Shown here in pieces: positions 38,541 through 47,656 of a stretch of 64,000 bases of DNA (the stretch's first letter is position 1; each line of letters begins with the position of its first letter). Source of the stretch: Nitrosomonas communis (GTDB taxonomy: Bacteria; Pseudomonadota; Gammaproteobacteria; Burkholderiales; Nitrosomonadaceae); assembly GCF_001007935.1 (NCBI RefSeq), contig NZ_CP011451.1, positions 3,596,001 to 3,660,000 on the forward strand, given 5' to 3'. The notes under the pieces were generated by a model. It worked only from the letters and a program-made list of their open reading frames with translations, was not told the DNA's origin and did no database searches. The position numbers were made by a program, and so were the translations under genes.

Positions 38541-39914
38541 TTAACGCAATTGAATCACTGCTTCTTCAATCCGCTGCACCGCGATGATCTCAAGGCCAGG
38601 AATAGATTGTTTGGGCTGATTGGCTTTGGGAATAATCGCTTTAGCAAAGCCCAATTTGGCTGCCTCTTTTAATCGCTCCTGACCACGCTGAACAGGACGC
38701 ACTTCTCCTGCCAAGCCGATTTCACCAAATACGACTATTTTTTCCGGCAATGGTTTGTTTTTCAGAGAAGAAACTATCGCAAGGACAACCGCCAAATCTG
38801 CACCAGGCTCTGTGATCTTGGCACCCCCCACCGCATTGATAAAAACATCCTGATCAAAGCAAGGAATACCTGCATGTCGATGCAATACAGCCAGTAACAT
38901 CGCCAACCGATTTTGTTCTAATCCCACACTTAATCGCCTGGGGTTAGGCGCATGCGCAGCATCAACCAGCGCTTGGATCTCTACCAATAATGGACGCGAC
39001 CCTTCTTGGGTTACCATCACACAGCTGCCTGACACTCGGCTATCATGATGGGAAAGAAATAAAGCTGAAGGGTTGCTCACTTCACGCAGACCCTTCTCGG
39101 TCATCGCAAAAACGCCCAATTCGTTGACGGCACCAAAGCGGTTTTTGAATGCCCGAATCAAACGAAAACTGGAATGGGTATCACCTTCAAAGTACAGTAC
39201 GGTATCCACCATATGTTCAAGCACACGCGGTCCAGCAAGGGCACCTTCCTTGGTAACATGGCCAATTAAAAATATACAGACTCCTTGAGCCTTGGCTAAC
39301 CGCGTCAACTGAGCAGCACATTCGCGCACCTGAGCAACTGACCCTGGCGCCGATTGTAGTGTATCCGAATAGATGGTCTGAATCGAATCAATTACAGCCA
39401 CTTTGGGTTGATATTCAGCGAGGACTGCTTGAATGTTTTCCAATCGAATTTCGGTTAATAGTTTGACTGCTGACACCTCAAGCGTTAAACGTTTGGCACG
39501 TAGCGCAACTTGTTGTGCTGATTCCTCCCCACTGACATACAATACCTCATGCCGGGCCGACATGGCTGAGAGCGCCTGCAATAACAGTGTGGATTTACCA
39601 ATACCGGGATCGCCACCCAGCAGGATGACCCCGCCTCGCACCAGCCCCCCCCCCAATACCCGATCAAATTCGGTCATCTCTGTCGAGTAACGCGGAGATT
39701 CTTCTGTTACAACCTCATTTAAATTGCATACTTGGCTGACCTCAGTTGCAGCAATAAAGCGAGAGCTATTTTTATCGAAACTCGTGTAACTCGTTTTCTC
39801 AGCAACGGCTTCTACTAGCGTGTTCCATTCTCGGCAATGCGGACACTGTCCCTGCCATTTCAAAGTTTGGCCACCACAGGCATTACAGAAATAGAGCGAT
39901 TTAGATTTGGCCAT
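38541..39914 (-). CDS. radA: DNA repair protein RadA
   Basis: RadA is a RecA-like ATPase that promotes branch migration in recombination. Start ATG 39914 (MAKSKSLYFC); a second ATG lies one codon earlier. It has an N-terminal zinc finger (CNACGGQTLKWQGQCPHC), Walker A GGDPGIGKSTLL, the RadA-specific KNRFG in FKNRFGAVNELGVF, and a C-terminal Lon-like domain (VGGAKITEPGADLAVVLAI). The product has 457 residues, normal length. Confidence 0.97.
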   Translation of the reverse strand: MAKSKSLYFCNACGGQTLKWQGQCPHCREWNTLVEAVAEKTSYTSFDKNSSRFIAATEVSQVCNLNEVVTEESPRYSTEMTEFDRVLGGGLVRGGVILLGGDPGIGKSTLLLQALSAMSARHEVLYVSGEESAQQVALRAKRLTLEVSAVKLLTEIRLENIQAVLAEYQPKVAVIDSIQTIYSDTLQSAPGSVAQVRECAAQLTRLAKAQGVCIFLIGHVTKEGALAGPRVLEHMVDTVLYFEGDTHSSFRLIRAFKNRFGAVNELGVFAMTEKGLREVSNPSALFLSHHDSRVSGSCVMVTQEGSRPLLVEIQALVDAAHAPNPRRLSVGLEQNRLAMLLAVLHRHAGIPCFDQDVFINAVGGAKITEPGADLAVVLAIVSSLKNKPLPEKIVVFGEIGLAGEVRPVQRGQERLKEAAKLGFAKAIIPKANQPKQSIPGLEIIAVQRIEEAVIQLR

Positions 39915-39964
39915 CATTTACAGCCATTGCGTTATTATCCCGACCAAAAGAGCAAACGGATCGA

Positions 39965-40510
39965 TTAATCGTAAACTTCTGCTTCGTAAAAAGGTTTTCC
40001 TTGCGCATCTTTGGTTGATAACATAGGCTCGTTCTCAATAGGCCAATGGATATTTAATACCGGATCGTCCCATAGAATACAACGCTCATATTCAGGTGCC
40101 CAGTAATCAGTTGTTTGATAAAGAAATTCTGCAAATGCTGAAAGTACGACAAAACCATGAGCAAAACCTTCAGGGATCCAAAGCTGTTTCTTATTTTCCG
40201 CACTAAGAATTTTTCCCACCCACTGCCCAAATGTAGGAGAAGTTTTACGAAGATCCACTGCCACATCAAATACTTCACCCGCAATTACACGTACCAGCTT
40301 ACCTTGAGGCTGCTTGATCTGATAATGCAAACCGCGCAAAACATGTTTCATAGAACGGGAATGATTACTTTGGACAAATGTCACATTTCTACCGATCAAA
40401 GCGTCGAATTGGCGCTGATTATAACTTTCAAAGAAGAAACCACGTTCATCACCGAATACGCGTGGTTCAATGAGGTATAACTCAGGTATCACTAACTGCG
40501 TCGCTTTCAT
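39965..40510 (-). CDS. rfbC: dTDP-4-dehydrorhamnose 3,5-epimerase
   Basis: Cytosolic cupin enzyme of dTDP-L-rhamnose synthesis for LPS O-antigen. It has 181 residues, with the typical EPRVFGDERGFFFESYNQ start region, the catalytic His in RGLHYQIKQPQGKLVRV, and IPEGFAHGFVVLSA. It starts 2 bases after the rfbA stop, so it is co-translated. rfbB and rfbD, which complete the pathway, are not in this window. Confidence 0.96.
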   Translation of the reverse strand: MKATQLVIPELYLIEPRVFGDERGFFFESYNQRQFDALIGRNVTFVQSNHSRSMKHVLRGLHYQIKQPQGKLVRVIAGEVFDVAVDLRKTSPTFGQWVGKILSAENKKQLWIPEGFAHGFVVLSAFAEFLYQTTDYWAPEYERCILWDDPVLNIHWPIENEPMLSTKDAQGKPFYEAEVYD

Positions 40511-40512
40511 AT

Positions 40513-41466
40513 TTAACCAAGCTTTTCTTCATTATTCATACCGTCAATATAGCCATGCTTGAGAATCTGCATCAAATATAGACCATAACCGTTTTTACTC
40601 AATGGATGAGCCAGCTTTTCCAACTGGGCAGCATTAATCCACCCTTTTCGATAAGCAATTTCTTCTGGACAGGCTATTTTAAGTCCTTGCCTGTGCTCGA
40701 TCGTAGCTACAAATTGACTGGCATCCAGCAAAGAATCATAGGTACCCGTATCAAGCCAGGCATAGCCACGCCCCATAATTTCCACATTCAGCCTACTTTG
40801 AGCCAAATAAATCCGATTGAGATCAGTGATTTCCAGTTCATTACGTGCTGAAGGCTTAAGACTTTTGGAAAAATCAACGACTTGCTGATCATAAAAATAC
40901 AAGCCAGTTACAGCATAATTTGATTTTGGTTGCCTGGGCTTTTCTTCCAAATCGACCGCCAGCCCTTTTTGATCAAACTCAACCACACCATAACGTTCAG
41001 GATCATTGACATGATAGGCAAAAACACTCGCACCTTCTTGACGCATCATGGCGTTTTCGAGCAGATAATGGAAATCATGCCCATAGAAAATATTGTCCCC
41101 CAGAATAAGTGCAGAATGATCATTATGGATAAAAGATTCCCCAATGATAAAAGCCTGAGCCAATCCATCTGGTGAGGGCTGAACAGCATAAGATAAATTC
41201 AGCCCCCAGTGCTCACCACTTCCCAGCAAATGTCTAAAAAGCGGCGTATCCTGTGGCGTAGAAATAATGAGAATATCTCGAATACCCGCCAGCATCAGGG
41301 TGCTTAAGGGATAATAGATCATTGGTTTATCAAAAACCGGCAATAGCTGTTTGGAAACAACCTGAGTAACGGGATATAGTCTTGTACCAGAACCACCCGC
41401 TAAAATAATACCTTTTCTTCGGCAAGCAGCAGTTTGTGTCAGATTAATAGGATGCACTGGAATCAT
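40513..41466 (-). CDS. rfbA: Glucose-1-phosphate thymidylyltransferase
   Basis: First enzyme of dTDP-rhamnose synthesis; makes dTDP-glucose. It has 317 residues, with the nucleotidyltransferase motif [51 protein letters not shown], and the late [18 protein letters not shown]. The N-terminal 17 residues before the motif ([17 protein letters not shown]) are longer than in most relatives; a later start is possible. First gene of the rfbA-rfbC pair. Confidence 0.95.
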   Translation of the reverse strand: MIPVHPINLTQTAACRRKGIILAGGSGTRLYPVTQVVSKQLLPVFDKPMIYYPLSTLMLAGIRDILIISTPQDTPLFRHLLGSGEHWGLNLSYAVQPSPDGLAQAFIIGESFIHNDHSALILGDNIFYGHDFHYLLENAMMRQEGASVFAYHVNDPERYGVVEFDQKGLAVDLEEKPRQPKSNYAVTGLYFYDQQVVDFSKSLKPSARNELEITDLNRIYLAQSRLNVEIMGRGYAWLDTGTYDSLLDASQFVATIEHRQGLKIACPEEIAYRKGWINAAQLEKLAHPLSKNGYGLYLMQILKHGYIDGMNNEEKLG

Positions 41467-41648
41467 TTTTATTATTTTATTGCATTAAACTTAATTGCTT
41501 CTATCAATTATTTGAACAAAAGCCTGATTAAAATAGATTGTATAAATTTAGCCATAATATTTCTTACACTTAATGACATGTCTAACTTTTTTATCTCCCC
41601 TGCTTTAACATGCATCCATTGTATCTTGATATTCAAATAAGCTGACCT

Positions 41649-43280
41649 ATGATCGAAATACAAATGCTCCGCCGCCTGATGATATGGGTTGTGCCCTACT
41701 GGACAATGCTTGCATTCGCTATCATCAGCCTGATTACCATTGCAGTCACTACCTCCTTATTACCCTTATTCATTAAACCATTACTGGATAACATTCTGAC
41801 CAGTCAGCACGGATTAGAAGAGTTTCAGTTTGCTCTTCTGGCGATACTAGGTTTATTAATTACACGTAGCCTCGCAAGCTTCTCTTGTAGTTATGCAACT
41901 AGTTGGATAAGTGGAAAAGTCGGAATAGATCTGCGAAGAACCTTGTTTGATAAACTCCTAGCGCTACCTTTATCCTATCCGAAAGAAACGAATTCAGACA
42001 AACTCAATATCAATCTCTTCTCAGAAATCGAGCACGCTACCGATAGTATCGCTCAGATCCTAATCATTTTCGTCAAAGAAATATTAACCATAACTGGCTT
42101 GTTGATAGTGATGATACTCTTAAACTGGGAATTCTCATTCATGGGATTTTTAATCGCAGTGGTTATTGGTTTAATCATGCAATTTGTCTCTCAAGCGAGT
42201 AACTCATATCAAAAAGTACCCTCCTTATTAATAACACCTACTTTTTTAACATCGTGCAAGCATATCAAATCAATCAAGCTTGATGGTAGCCAGTCACAAG
42301 AAAGTCAACATTTTTGCAACTCCATTGATCATCAACGAAATCTTGCCCTAAAACAAGTAGTCGCCAAAACATTTAGCAAAACCATTGCATTCATTATGAT
42401 TGCTACTATCTTAACGGTATTTTTTTTCCTTTTTAAACAACAGATCTCTCTTGGCATGATGACGGTCGGAGACGCAAGTGCTCTAATCACAGCAGTACTG
42501 ATGCTTGTTCTTCCTGTAAGACGCGTACTGAACATACAAACATCTCCACAAAATAAGTTTCAAGTCATCCACAATGTCGATGCACTGCTTGCACAACAAA
42601 ATGAAACTGATTCAGGCAAAGTTGAGATAGCCAACGCGCGCGGTCAAATACGGTTTGAAGAAATCAATGCTGGTAATTACTCACAAACATGCCCTCCCCT
42701 CTTCAACCTCACCTTGACGATACAGCCGGGTGAAATCATTGCGCTACCAGGCTCCAGCCAGGGTCAGGAAAGAACATTGATCGATCTTATTGCACGTTTT
42801 ATTCACCCAGCAAGTGGTAGAATATTGTTCAATGACATTGATATTGCCACAATCAAGCTAGCTGACTTGCGTGCAAAGATCTCCTGGATAACACCCGACA
42901 CCAGGCTTCTAAACGATACCATCGCAGCCAATATCGCCTACGGTACAATGCGCTGTGCGACAGAAGCAAGCATCATGAAAGTTGCGCGCACTTGCCATGT
43001 GACCACATTTGCACGCGAAATGCCGCATGGCCTTCAAACCAGAATTGACAATCAAGATATTAAGTTCACGGAGAATCAGCGCCAACGCATCTTAATTGCC
43101 CGGGCATTACTTAAAAACCCGGCAATTGTCATCATTGACGAGACGACATCCGTTTTTGATACCGATTGCCGATTGGTAAACAATGCGCTTGATGCTTTAA
43201 TCCAGAATCGCACTACCTTGATCGCCTCATCCCAGCCAAACATGCTTGGAAAAGCGCATCGGATTATCAAGTTAACATAG
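41649..43280 (+). CDS. MsbA-like ABC exporter protein with degenerate ATPase motifs
   Basis: A 543-residue half-transporter: six membrane segments (about residues 10-290) fused to a nucleotide-binding domain. It is built like the lipid A flippase MsbA, but the key ATPase motifs are lost. Walker A reads PGSSQGQERTL where the family has GxSGSGKST, so the lysine is replaced by Glu and the Ser by Arg. The signature LSGGQ is FTENQ, and the H-loop histidine is Ser (IASSQPN). Walker B (IVIIDE) survives. The open frame is intact over its full length. It is next to LPS genes. It may be a non-catalytic partner, or a gene under relaxed selection before decay. Confidence 0.8.
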   Translation: MIEIQMLRRLMIWVVPYWTMLAFAIISLITIAVTTSLLPLFIKPLLDNILTSQHGLEEFQFALLAILGLLITRSLASFSCSYATSWISGKVGIDLRRTLFDKLLALPLSYPKETNSDKLNINLFSEIEHATDSIAQILIIFVKEILTITGLLIVMILLNWEFSFMGFLIAVVIGLIMQFVSQASNSYQKVPSLLITPTFLTSCKHIKSIKLDGSQSQESQHFCNSIDHQRNLALKQVVAKTFSKTIAFIMIATILTVFFFLFKQQISLGMMTVGDASALITAVLMLVLPVRRVLNIQTSPQNKFQVIHNVDALLAQQNETDSGKVEIANARGQIRFEEINAGNYSQTCPPLFNLTLTIQPGEIIALPGSSQGQERTLIDLIARFIHPASGRILFNDIDIATIKLADLRAKISWITPDTRLLNDTIAANIAYGTMRCATEASIMKVARTCHVTTFAREMPHGLQTRIDNQDIKFTENQRQRILIARALLKNPAIVIIDETTSVFDTDCRLVNNALDALIQNRTTLIASSQPNMLGKAHRIIKLT

Positions 43281-43372
43281 CTAGAATGAGTAGTTTCAAA
43301 GAAAGCCCTTCTTTAGTAGCTAGGCCCTATCCTATAAAACAGGTGAATAGTAGTATGGTCGCAAAACTACAA

Positions 43373-44131
43373 TTATTTCTTCTTTAATACCAACAGTATG
43401 TCATCCAGCCCATACCGTACTACTTCTAGTCGATCATTGCATTGAGAAACGTAATCCCCGCTTATGAGGGGAAGCTGGAATGGAAAGAATGCTGGGTTAT
43501 TTAACAACAAGCCCAGTGCCACCTTGCCTTCTGAGGTGGCATGAAGTGCGGACTCAAACATCAGAATGGCTAGATCAGGATCAGCAACACTGATTGGCGC
43601 TGATTTCTCATAACAACCTTTGTTCTCAGCGTCCTTAAGTATTCCCCAAGCTACAAAGGAGCGCACGGTGTAACGTGCATTTCTAGCAACCGTTTCTCTA
43701 TCCCCATATTGTTCCTTGATGCGTCCAAACACCTGAACCTGGGTTATCTGATCTTGAAGATTAAAAAGTCTTCCTGCCTGTTTAGCGATATTAAACCAGA
43801 AAGGGTATGAAGCAGATATTATTATCCAGTGAAGCGGGAGCCACTCCTCAGTTGATAAACTTCTTGCAAACATTAGTGCTTCATCACGAAATGGAACTAA
43901 ATCAGAATCGGGAGCAAACCAGGAAGTCAAAATACCGATTGCCATTCCGTAGGTTTTTTCGCCTCTCTGACCTGTACCACCACTTTGCTTTTGCGTTTTT
44001 AGAAATTCATCCAATTCCGCTCGTATTTCTTTTTCGGACATCCCGGCCAGCATCATCTGAACAGTACGATCCATCCAGTATTTTTGAATCGTCTGTTTGA
44101 CACCTAATTTCTCATGCCTTTTTCTCATCAC
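43373..44131 (-). CDS. BREX-associated protein in the brxA position
   Basis: A 252-residue protein with no enzymatic motif I recognise; mainly helical, soluble, with a basic N-terminus (MMRKRHEKLGVKQTIQKYWM). It overlaps the end of pglZ by four bases (44128-44131), so it is translationally coupled. In type 3 BREX loci the gene after pglZ is brxA, and the position fits; sequence likeness to the DUF1819/BrxA family is not obvious to me, so this is a context call. A domain search would decide. Confidence 0.5.
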   Translation of the reverse strand: MMRKRHEKLGVKQTIQKYWMDRTVQMMLAGMSEKEIRAELDEFLKTQKQSGGTGQRGEKTYGMAIGILTSWFAPDSDLVPFRDEALMFARSLSTEEWLPLHWIIISASYPFWFNIAKQAGRLFNLQDQITQVQVFGRIKEQYGDRETVARNARYTVRSFVAWGILKDAENKGCYEKSAPISVADPDLAILMFESALHATSEGKVALGLLLNNPAFFPFQLPLISGDYVSQCNDRLEVVRYGLDDILLVLKKK

Positions 44132-46203
44132 CGTGTCCTCCTTTCAAACTTCACCAGGGGCACGATGACTTCTTCAATAGCGATACCGCCATGCCCTACC
44201 ATGGCCTCTCCAGGATGCACGAAGGCATCGCGTCCACCCGTCACCAGGGGAAAATAATCTGCTGGCAATCCGACCGGCTGCCACTCATGGGCAAATGGGA
44301 AGATTCCTGCGACCTGAGAACGGAGTTCCGGCGTGGGATACACACGAACCCGCTCACCGCGAGTTTCGGCAATCACACCTTCAGATGGGCGGCCTTTGCC
44401 ATTGCATTCGATGTTACCATGATCGGATGTCAGCCAGACCTCATACCCATAGTCCAGCAGGTAACCGACCAGCGCCGCAAGAAATCCACCTTGGCACCAT
44501 TGCTTGATCTGATTGTGCATCCCAGCCGAGCCGAGTTGCATGCCATGCATGATCTTGTCGATCTTGTCCACAACAAGTCCTACTACTTTGGTTTTGCCGG
44601 GATGGATTACGGAGTCGAGCACGCTGGATGAATTACCGTCGCCAAGACCACGCTGGTAGGCGACATCCAGCCGGGACAGGCCATGACCTTCCCAGAACTG
44701 TTTCCAGAGTTTCTCTTCGCTGTTGGTCGAGTTGATGGATGACGGGAAATAGAGCGGCGGTTTGCCCGAAAAAATTGATTGCCGCGATACTGAGGTCAGC
44801 GTCGGGATCCAGGCGAAAGTCGCGAATTCGCGCATGACCAGATTGGCATCCTGCTTCTGCAAAAGTTGGCGGATAGTCACCCACTGGTCCAGGGCAAGGC
44901 CGTCTACCACGATCAGGCCCACACGATTGTCCCTCAACTCCTCTACATCCCGAGCCAAGCGGCGGGGCACATGGTGCACCATAGCCGGATTTGTCGGCGG
45001 CAAGTTGATCAGACTGGAATAGTGTTCGGCCAACCAATCGGCAAAAATCGTATTCAAGATATCACCGACTCCTTTTAACCGGTTCTGATGCACGGTGCTG
45101 TTGCCGCAATGAACCAGTGAAGAAAGCTCGGCCCATTTCAGCGCAAAGGCAGTCCAGTCAGAGTAGCGCGCTTCTGCTGTCGGCAGCTCCTTTTCGACAA
45201 GGTCAAGCAGGCGGGAGATACGAAGCTCTTCATCATCCACACCGACCATGGCAATGCCGCTTCGCACCCAGGACCCAGCATCCACCTCCATGCCAGTGGC
45301 CTCGACAGGTATAAGTTTTCCCTCCAGGAACAAGTTGTCGACGTAAACCTTAATATCATGATGATCAAACGGCAAGAGATTAGGCCCTAAATACTTGAGA
45401 CCATATTGAGGCTGACGCCCATCATGCATCGTTCGCACTGGCTGGGTACTGCTTTGCGGTACCCAAATCTGCTGCCCTACTGATTTGTTAGGTGAATCTT
45501 CTATGAGCTGATCAATCTTTCTTAAGCTATTCAGGAAAAGAGGCCACCGCTCCTGCAGAAAGGCAAAAAATGCCTTCTCATTAGGAATAATTTCTTCCAA
45601 GGGCCAAACCTTGAATCCACCATGGCTTATGAGAACCTGAACGAACCGATGAGCCAGCATGAGCGGGATCTGAAGTTTCCCATAATGCAAACGAAGCAAA
45701 ACCCGCAGCAGCTCCACCTCGTTAGCGATCAGCTCGGCGGCGATGCCGAACACATGGCGGAGAATGAAGTCCTTGGTGGCATTGTCGCCCATACGATCCG
45801 GCGGCGACTTGCGCTGTGCCTCAAAGAGCGCATCGAGCAGGCTCCGGTCGAGCTTCTCGATGACCGGGTAGCTCAGGTTAGGAAAGAGATCCCCCAGATT
45901 GAAGGAGAGCTTGCGTCCTGCCTGGAGCAGGTCGTAAGGCAAGGATTCCAGCTCGGTATCCTGCAAATGGAGGATCACCGCCAGATCGGTGTGCTCGCCT
46001 CGGTCAGAGATTGAGCGGTATTGGGACTCATAGGCGTATCTAAATTCGATCGGGTCATTGAACTCGATCAGGTCGAATCCGCGTCCGCGAAGCTCCAACG
46101 CTAGTTTCTCCTCAGTCAACAGACCGTCAGGGTCTGCAACTAGAGTGAGTTTGCTGACGTTGGGTACAAACTCGTTCAGGATGGCGTCTCGCCAACTACT
46201 CAT
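44128..46203 (-). CDS. pglZ: BREX-3 phosphatase PglZ
   Basis: PglZ is the signature protein of BREX phage defence, of the alkaline-phosphatase superfamily. Start ATG 46203 (MSSWRDAILNEFVPNVSKLT) is preferred because AGGAAGC precedes it. The open frame extends 11 codons further, but that start has no ribosome site. About 691 residues. Phosphatase-type elements include VGLIVVDGLALDQW, the long middle around RQSIFSGKPPLYFPSS, and the late EVWLTSDHGNIECNG metal-binding segment. By eye it is GC-richer than its neighbours, in keeping with acquisition by transfer. Upstream partners are deleted (see findings), so the system cannot work as BREX. Confidence 0.85.
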   Translation of the reverse strand: MSSWRDAILNEFVPNVSKLTLVADPDGLLTEEKLALELRGRGFDLIEFNDPIEFRYAYESQYRSISDRGEHTDLAVILHLQDTELESLPYDLLQAGRKLSFNLGDLFPNLSYPVIEKLDRSLLDALFEAQRKSPPDRMGDNATKDFILRHVFGIAAELIANEVELLRVLLRLHYGKLQIPLMLAHRFVQVLISHGGFKVWPLEEIIPNEKAFFAFLQERWPLFLNSLRKIDQLIEDSPNKSVGQQIWVPQSSTQPVRTMHDGRQPQYGLKYLGPNLLPFDHHDIKVYVDNLFLEGKLIPVEATGMEVDAGSWVRSGIAMVGVDDEELRISRLLDLVEKELPTAEARYSDWTAFALKWAELSSLVHCGNSTVHQNRLKGVGDILNTIFADWLAEHYSSLINLPPTNPAMVHHVPRRLARDVEELRDNRVGLIVVDGLALDQWVTIRQLLQKQDANLVMREFATFAWIPTLTSVSRQSIFSGKPPLYFPSSINSTNSEEKLWKQFWEGHGLSRLDVAYQRGLGDGNSSSVLDSVIHPGKTKVVGLVVDKIDKIMHGMQLGSAGMHNQIKQWCQGGFLAALVGYLLDYGYEVWLTSDHGNIECNGKGRPSEGVIAETRGERVRVYPTPELRSQVAGIFPFAHEWQPVGLPADYFPLVTGGRDAFVHPGEAMVGHGGIAIEEVIVPLVKFERRTR

Positions 46204-46322
46204 TAAGCGCTTCCTGGTTGAACCACGAATAAACACGAACGGATATCACCTGAAATCACCCTGGTTAAGGCATGGATCTGGTGCGGCAAAGGGATGACAT
46301 TGGATTCCACAAAACTCAGCAT
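46203..46322 (-). pseudogene. Scar of a BrxHII-type helicase gene
   Basis: A 39-codon frame ends in a TAA that overlaps the pglZ ATG. Its middle, VIPLPHQIHALTRVISGDIR, resembles the segment just before Walker A in BrxHII-type SNF2/DEAH helicases, where PxPHQ...AL..a.sGd..R is followed by LLADEVGLGKT. Here the ATP-binding motif is missing and the frame ends after 11 more codons. The position directly before pglZ is where brxHII stands in BREX-3 loci. I infer that nearly all of the helicase gene was deleted. Confidence 0.5.
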
Positions 46323-46459
46323 ACCTCAAGCCAAGAAGTTTTTTCCGAAGCGAATGCTTTATGGACACGCTCTCAGCAATCGGGAATTGGTTGATGTGGT
46401 TCCCTGTAACTGGACAACCTGAAAGAAAGTTCAGCTCTGATATGTATAGTTAAACAGGT

Positions 46460-47287
46460 TCAGGCAACCCGATCAATTCTTGGATCACTATAGTAGATTT
46501 CATCAGGCGTAAGACGGTCAAGGCTTTGATGAAATCGTTCTTGATTGTACCATTCAAACCATGTGGATAAATTCTGCTTTATCTCCTTCAGATTATTGAA
46601 TTCTCTGGTATATAAAAGCTCATACTTAACTGTCCGCCAAAGTCGTTCAACAAAAATGTTGTCATAGTAGCACCCCTTGCCATCCATGCTGATCTGAATA
46701 TGATGATCTTTTAGTATGGAGGTAAATGCTTCGCTGGTAAACTGTACGCCCTGGTCGGTATTCATGATCTGTGGACAGCCATAATCCTGGATGGCTGCCT
46801 CCAGCGCCTGAGTACAAAAGTCAGTATCCAAGGTATTGGACAAGCGCCAGCTCAACACCTTACGCGAATGCCAGTCGATGATGGCAACCAGATAGCCAAA
46901 GCCTTTCTCCATGGGGACATAGGTTATGTCGGCAGCCCAAACCTGATTGGGTTTATTAATGACAAGTTCTCTAAGCAGATAAGGATAGACCTTATGCTGT
47001 TTGCTTGAGATGCTGGTCCTGGGTTTTGGAGCTATGCTGACAATACCGAGTGTCTTCATTAAGGAAGAGGCTTTCTTGCGCCCTAACATGATTCCCTGGC
47101 GCTGAAACCAGGTAGCATAACTGCGTGAGCCATATTGTGGCGTCTTTAAGTACTGTTCATCCATCATGCGCAGCAGAACCAGATCAGCATTACTGATTGG
47201 TTGCGGTTGATAATAATAAGTTGAGCGCGCCAGATCCAGCAGCTGACATTGACGAGTTTGACTAAGTTTGCCATGGGGCTCAATCAT
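46460..47287 (-). CDS. IS3-family transposase, orfB
   Basis: The catalytic rve (integrase) half, 275 residues. The DDE triad is visible in NQVWAADITYVPMEKG, IMNTDQGVQFTS and FVERLWRTVKYE. The helix-turn-helix-like RSTYYYQPQP segment leads in. It is intact and in the usual order after orfA (20-base gap). A programmed frameshift linking the two frames is typical of IS3, but I could not define the slippery site. Confidence 0.95.
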   Translation of the reverse strand: MIEPHGKLSQTRQCQLLDLARSTYYYQPQPISNADLVLLRMMDEQYLKTPQYGSRSYATWFQRQGIMLGRKKASSLMKTLGIVSIAPKPRTSISSKQHKVYPYLLRELVINKPNQVWAADITYVPMEKGFGYLVAIIDWHSRKVLSWRLSNTLDTDFCTQALEAAIQDYGCPQIMNTDQGVQFTSEAFTSILKDHHIQISMDGKGCYYDNIFVERLWRTVKYELLYTREFNNLKEIKQNLSTWFEWYNQERFHQSLDRLTPDEIYYSDPRIDRVA

Positions 47288-47307
47288 CTCTTTGCGTTCT
47301 ACAAGAC

Positions 47308-47589
47308 TTAATGATTGAGCTTTCTTGCTAAAAAATCGCGTTCTACCGCCAATTGACCAATAACCCGGTGCAGGTCATCTGTTGTAGGCTGCTCCTTATT
47401 GGCGGCAGTATTATTTTTACAAAACAGCTCGGCAGCTTGCTCAATGAGTTGCCGTTTCCAGCTATTGATCTGCGTGGGATGTACATTATAACGCGCTGCT
47501 AATTGGGGGACAGTTTCATCACCACGTATCGCTGCCAGCGCTAGTTTTGCTTTGAATTCGCTCGAATATTGTATGCGCTTTTTACTCAT
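47308..47589 (-). CDS. IS3-family transposase, orfA
   Basis: The 93-residue DNA-binding protein starts MSKKRIQYSSEFKAKLALAA, with a helix-turn-helix (VPQLAARYNVHPTQINSWKRQL) and a leucine-rich coiled coil at the C-terminus (VIGQLAVERDFLARKL). Preceded by AAGGAG. Confidence 0.94.
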   Translation of the reverse strand: MSKKRIQYSSEFKAKLALAAIRGDETVPQLAARYNVHPTQINSWKRQLIEQAAELFCKNNTAANKEQPTTDDLHRVIGQLAVERDFLARKLNH

Positions 47590-47656
47590 TGTTATTAAGC
47601 TCCTTTTTAATTCTGCCAGAGCTTAACAACCTGTACAGTTTTTGGGTACCACTTCA

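Larger units (their letters stand above)
46392..47656 (-). mobile_element. IS3-family insertion sequence at the BREX deletion point
   Basis: A 1265-bp element with imperfect inverted repeats: left TGATGTGGTTCCCTGTAACT, right (complement) TGAAGTGGTACCCAAAAACT. It contains the usual orfA and orfB. No matching target duplication is visible (GGT on the left, GAA on the right). Its right end abuts an internal position of a family 1 repeat whose other part is missing from the left side. This points to deletion or rearrangement after insertion. Confidence 0.88.

Noticed and set aside
44191-44631. A 146-codon plus-strand ORF opposite pglZ
   Set aside because: Antisense shadow; pglZ has coherent phosphatase-type motifs.
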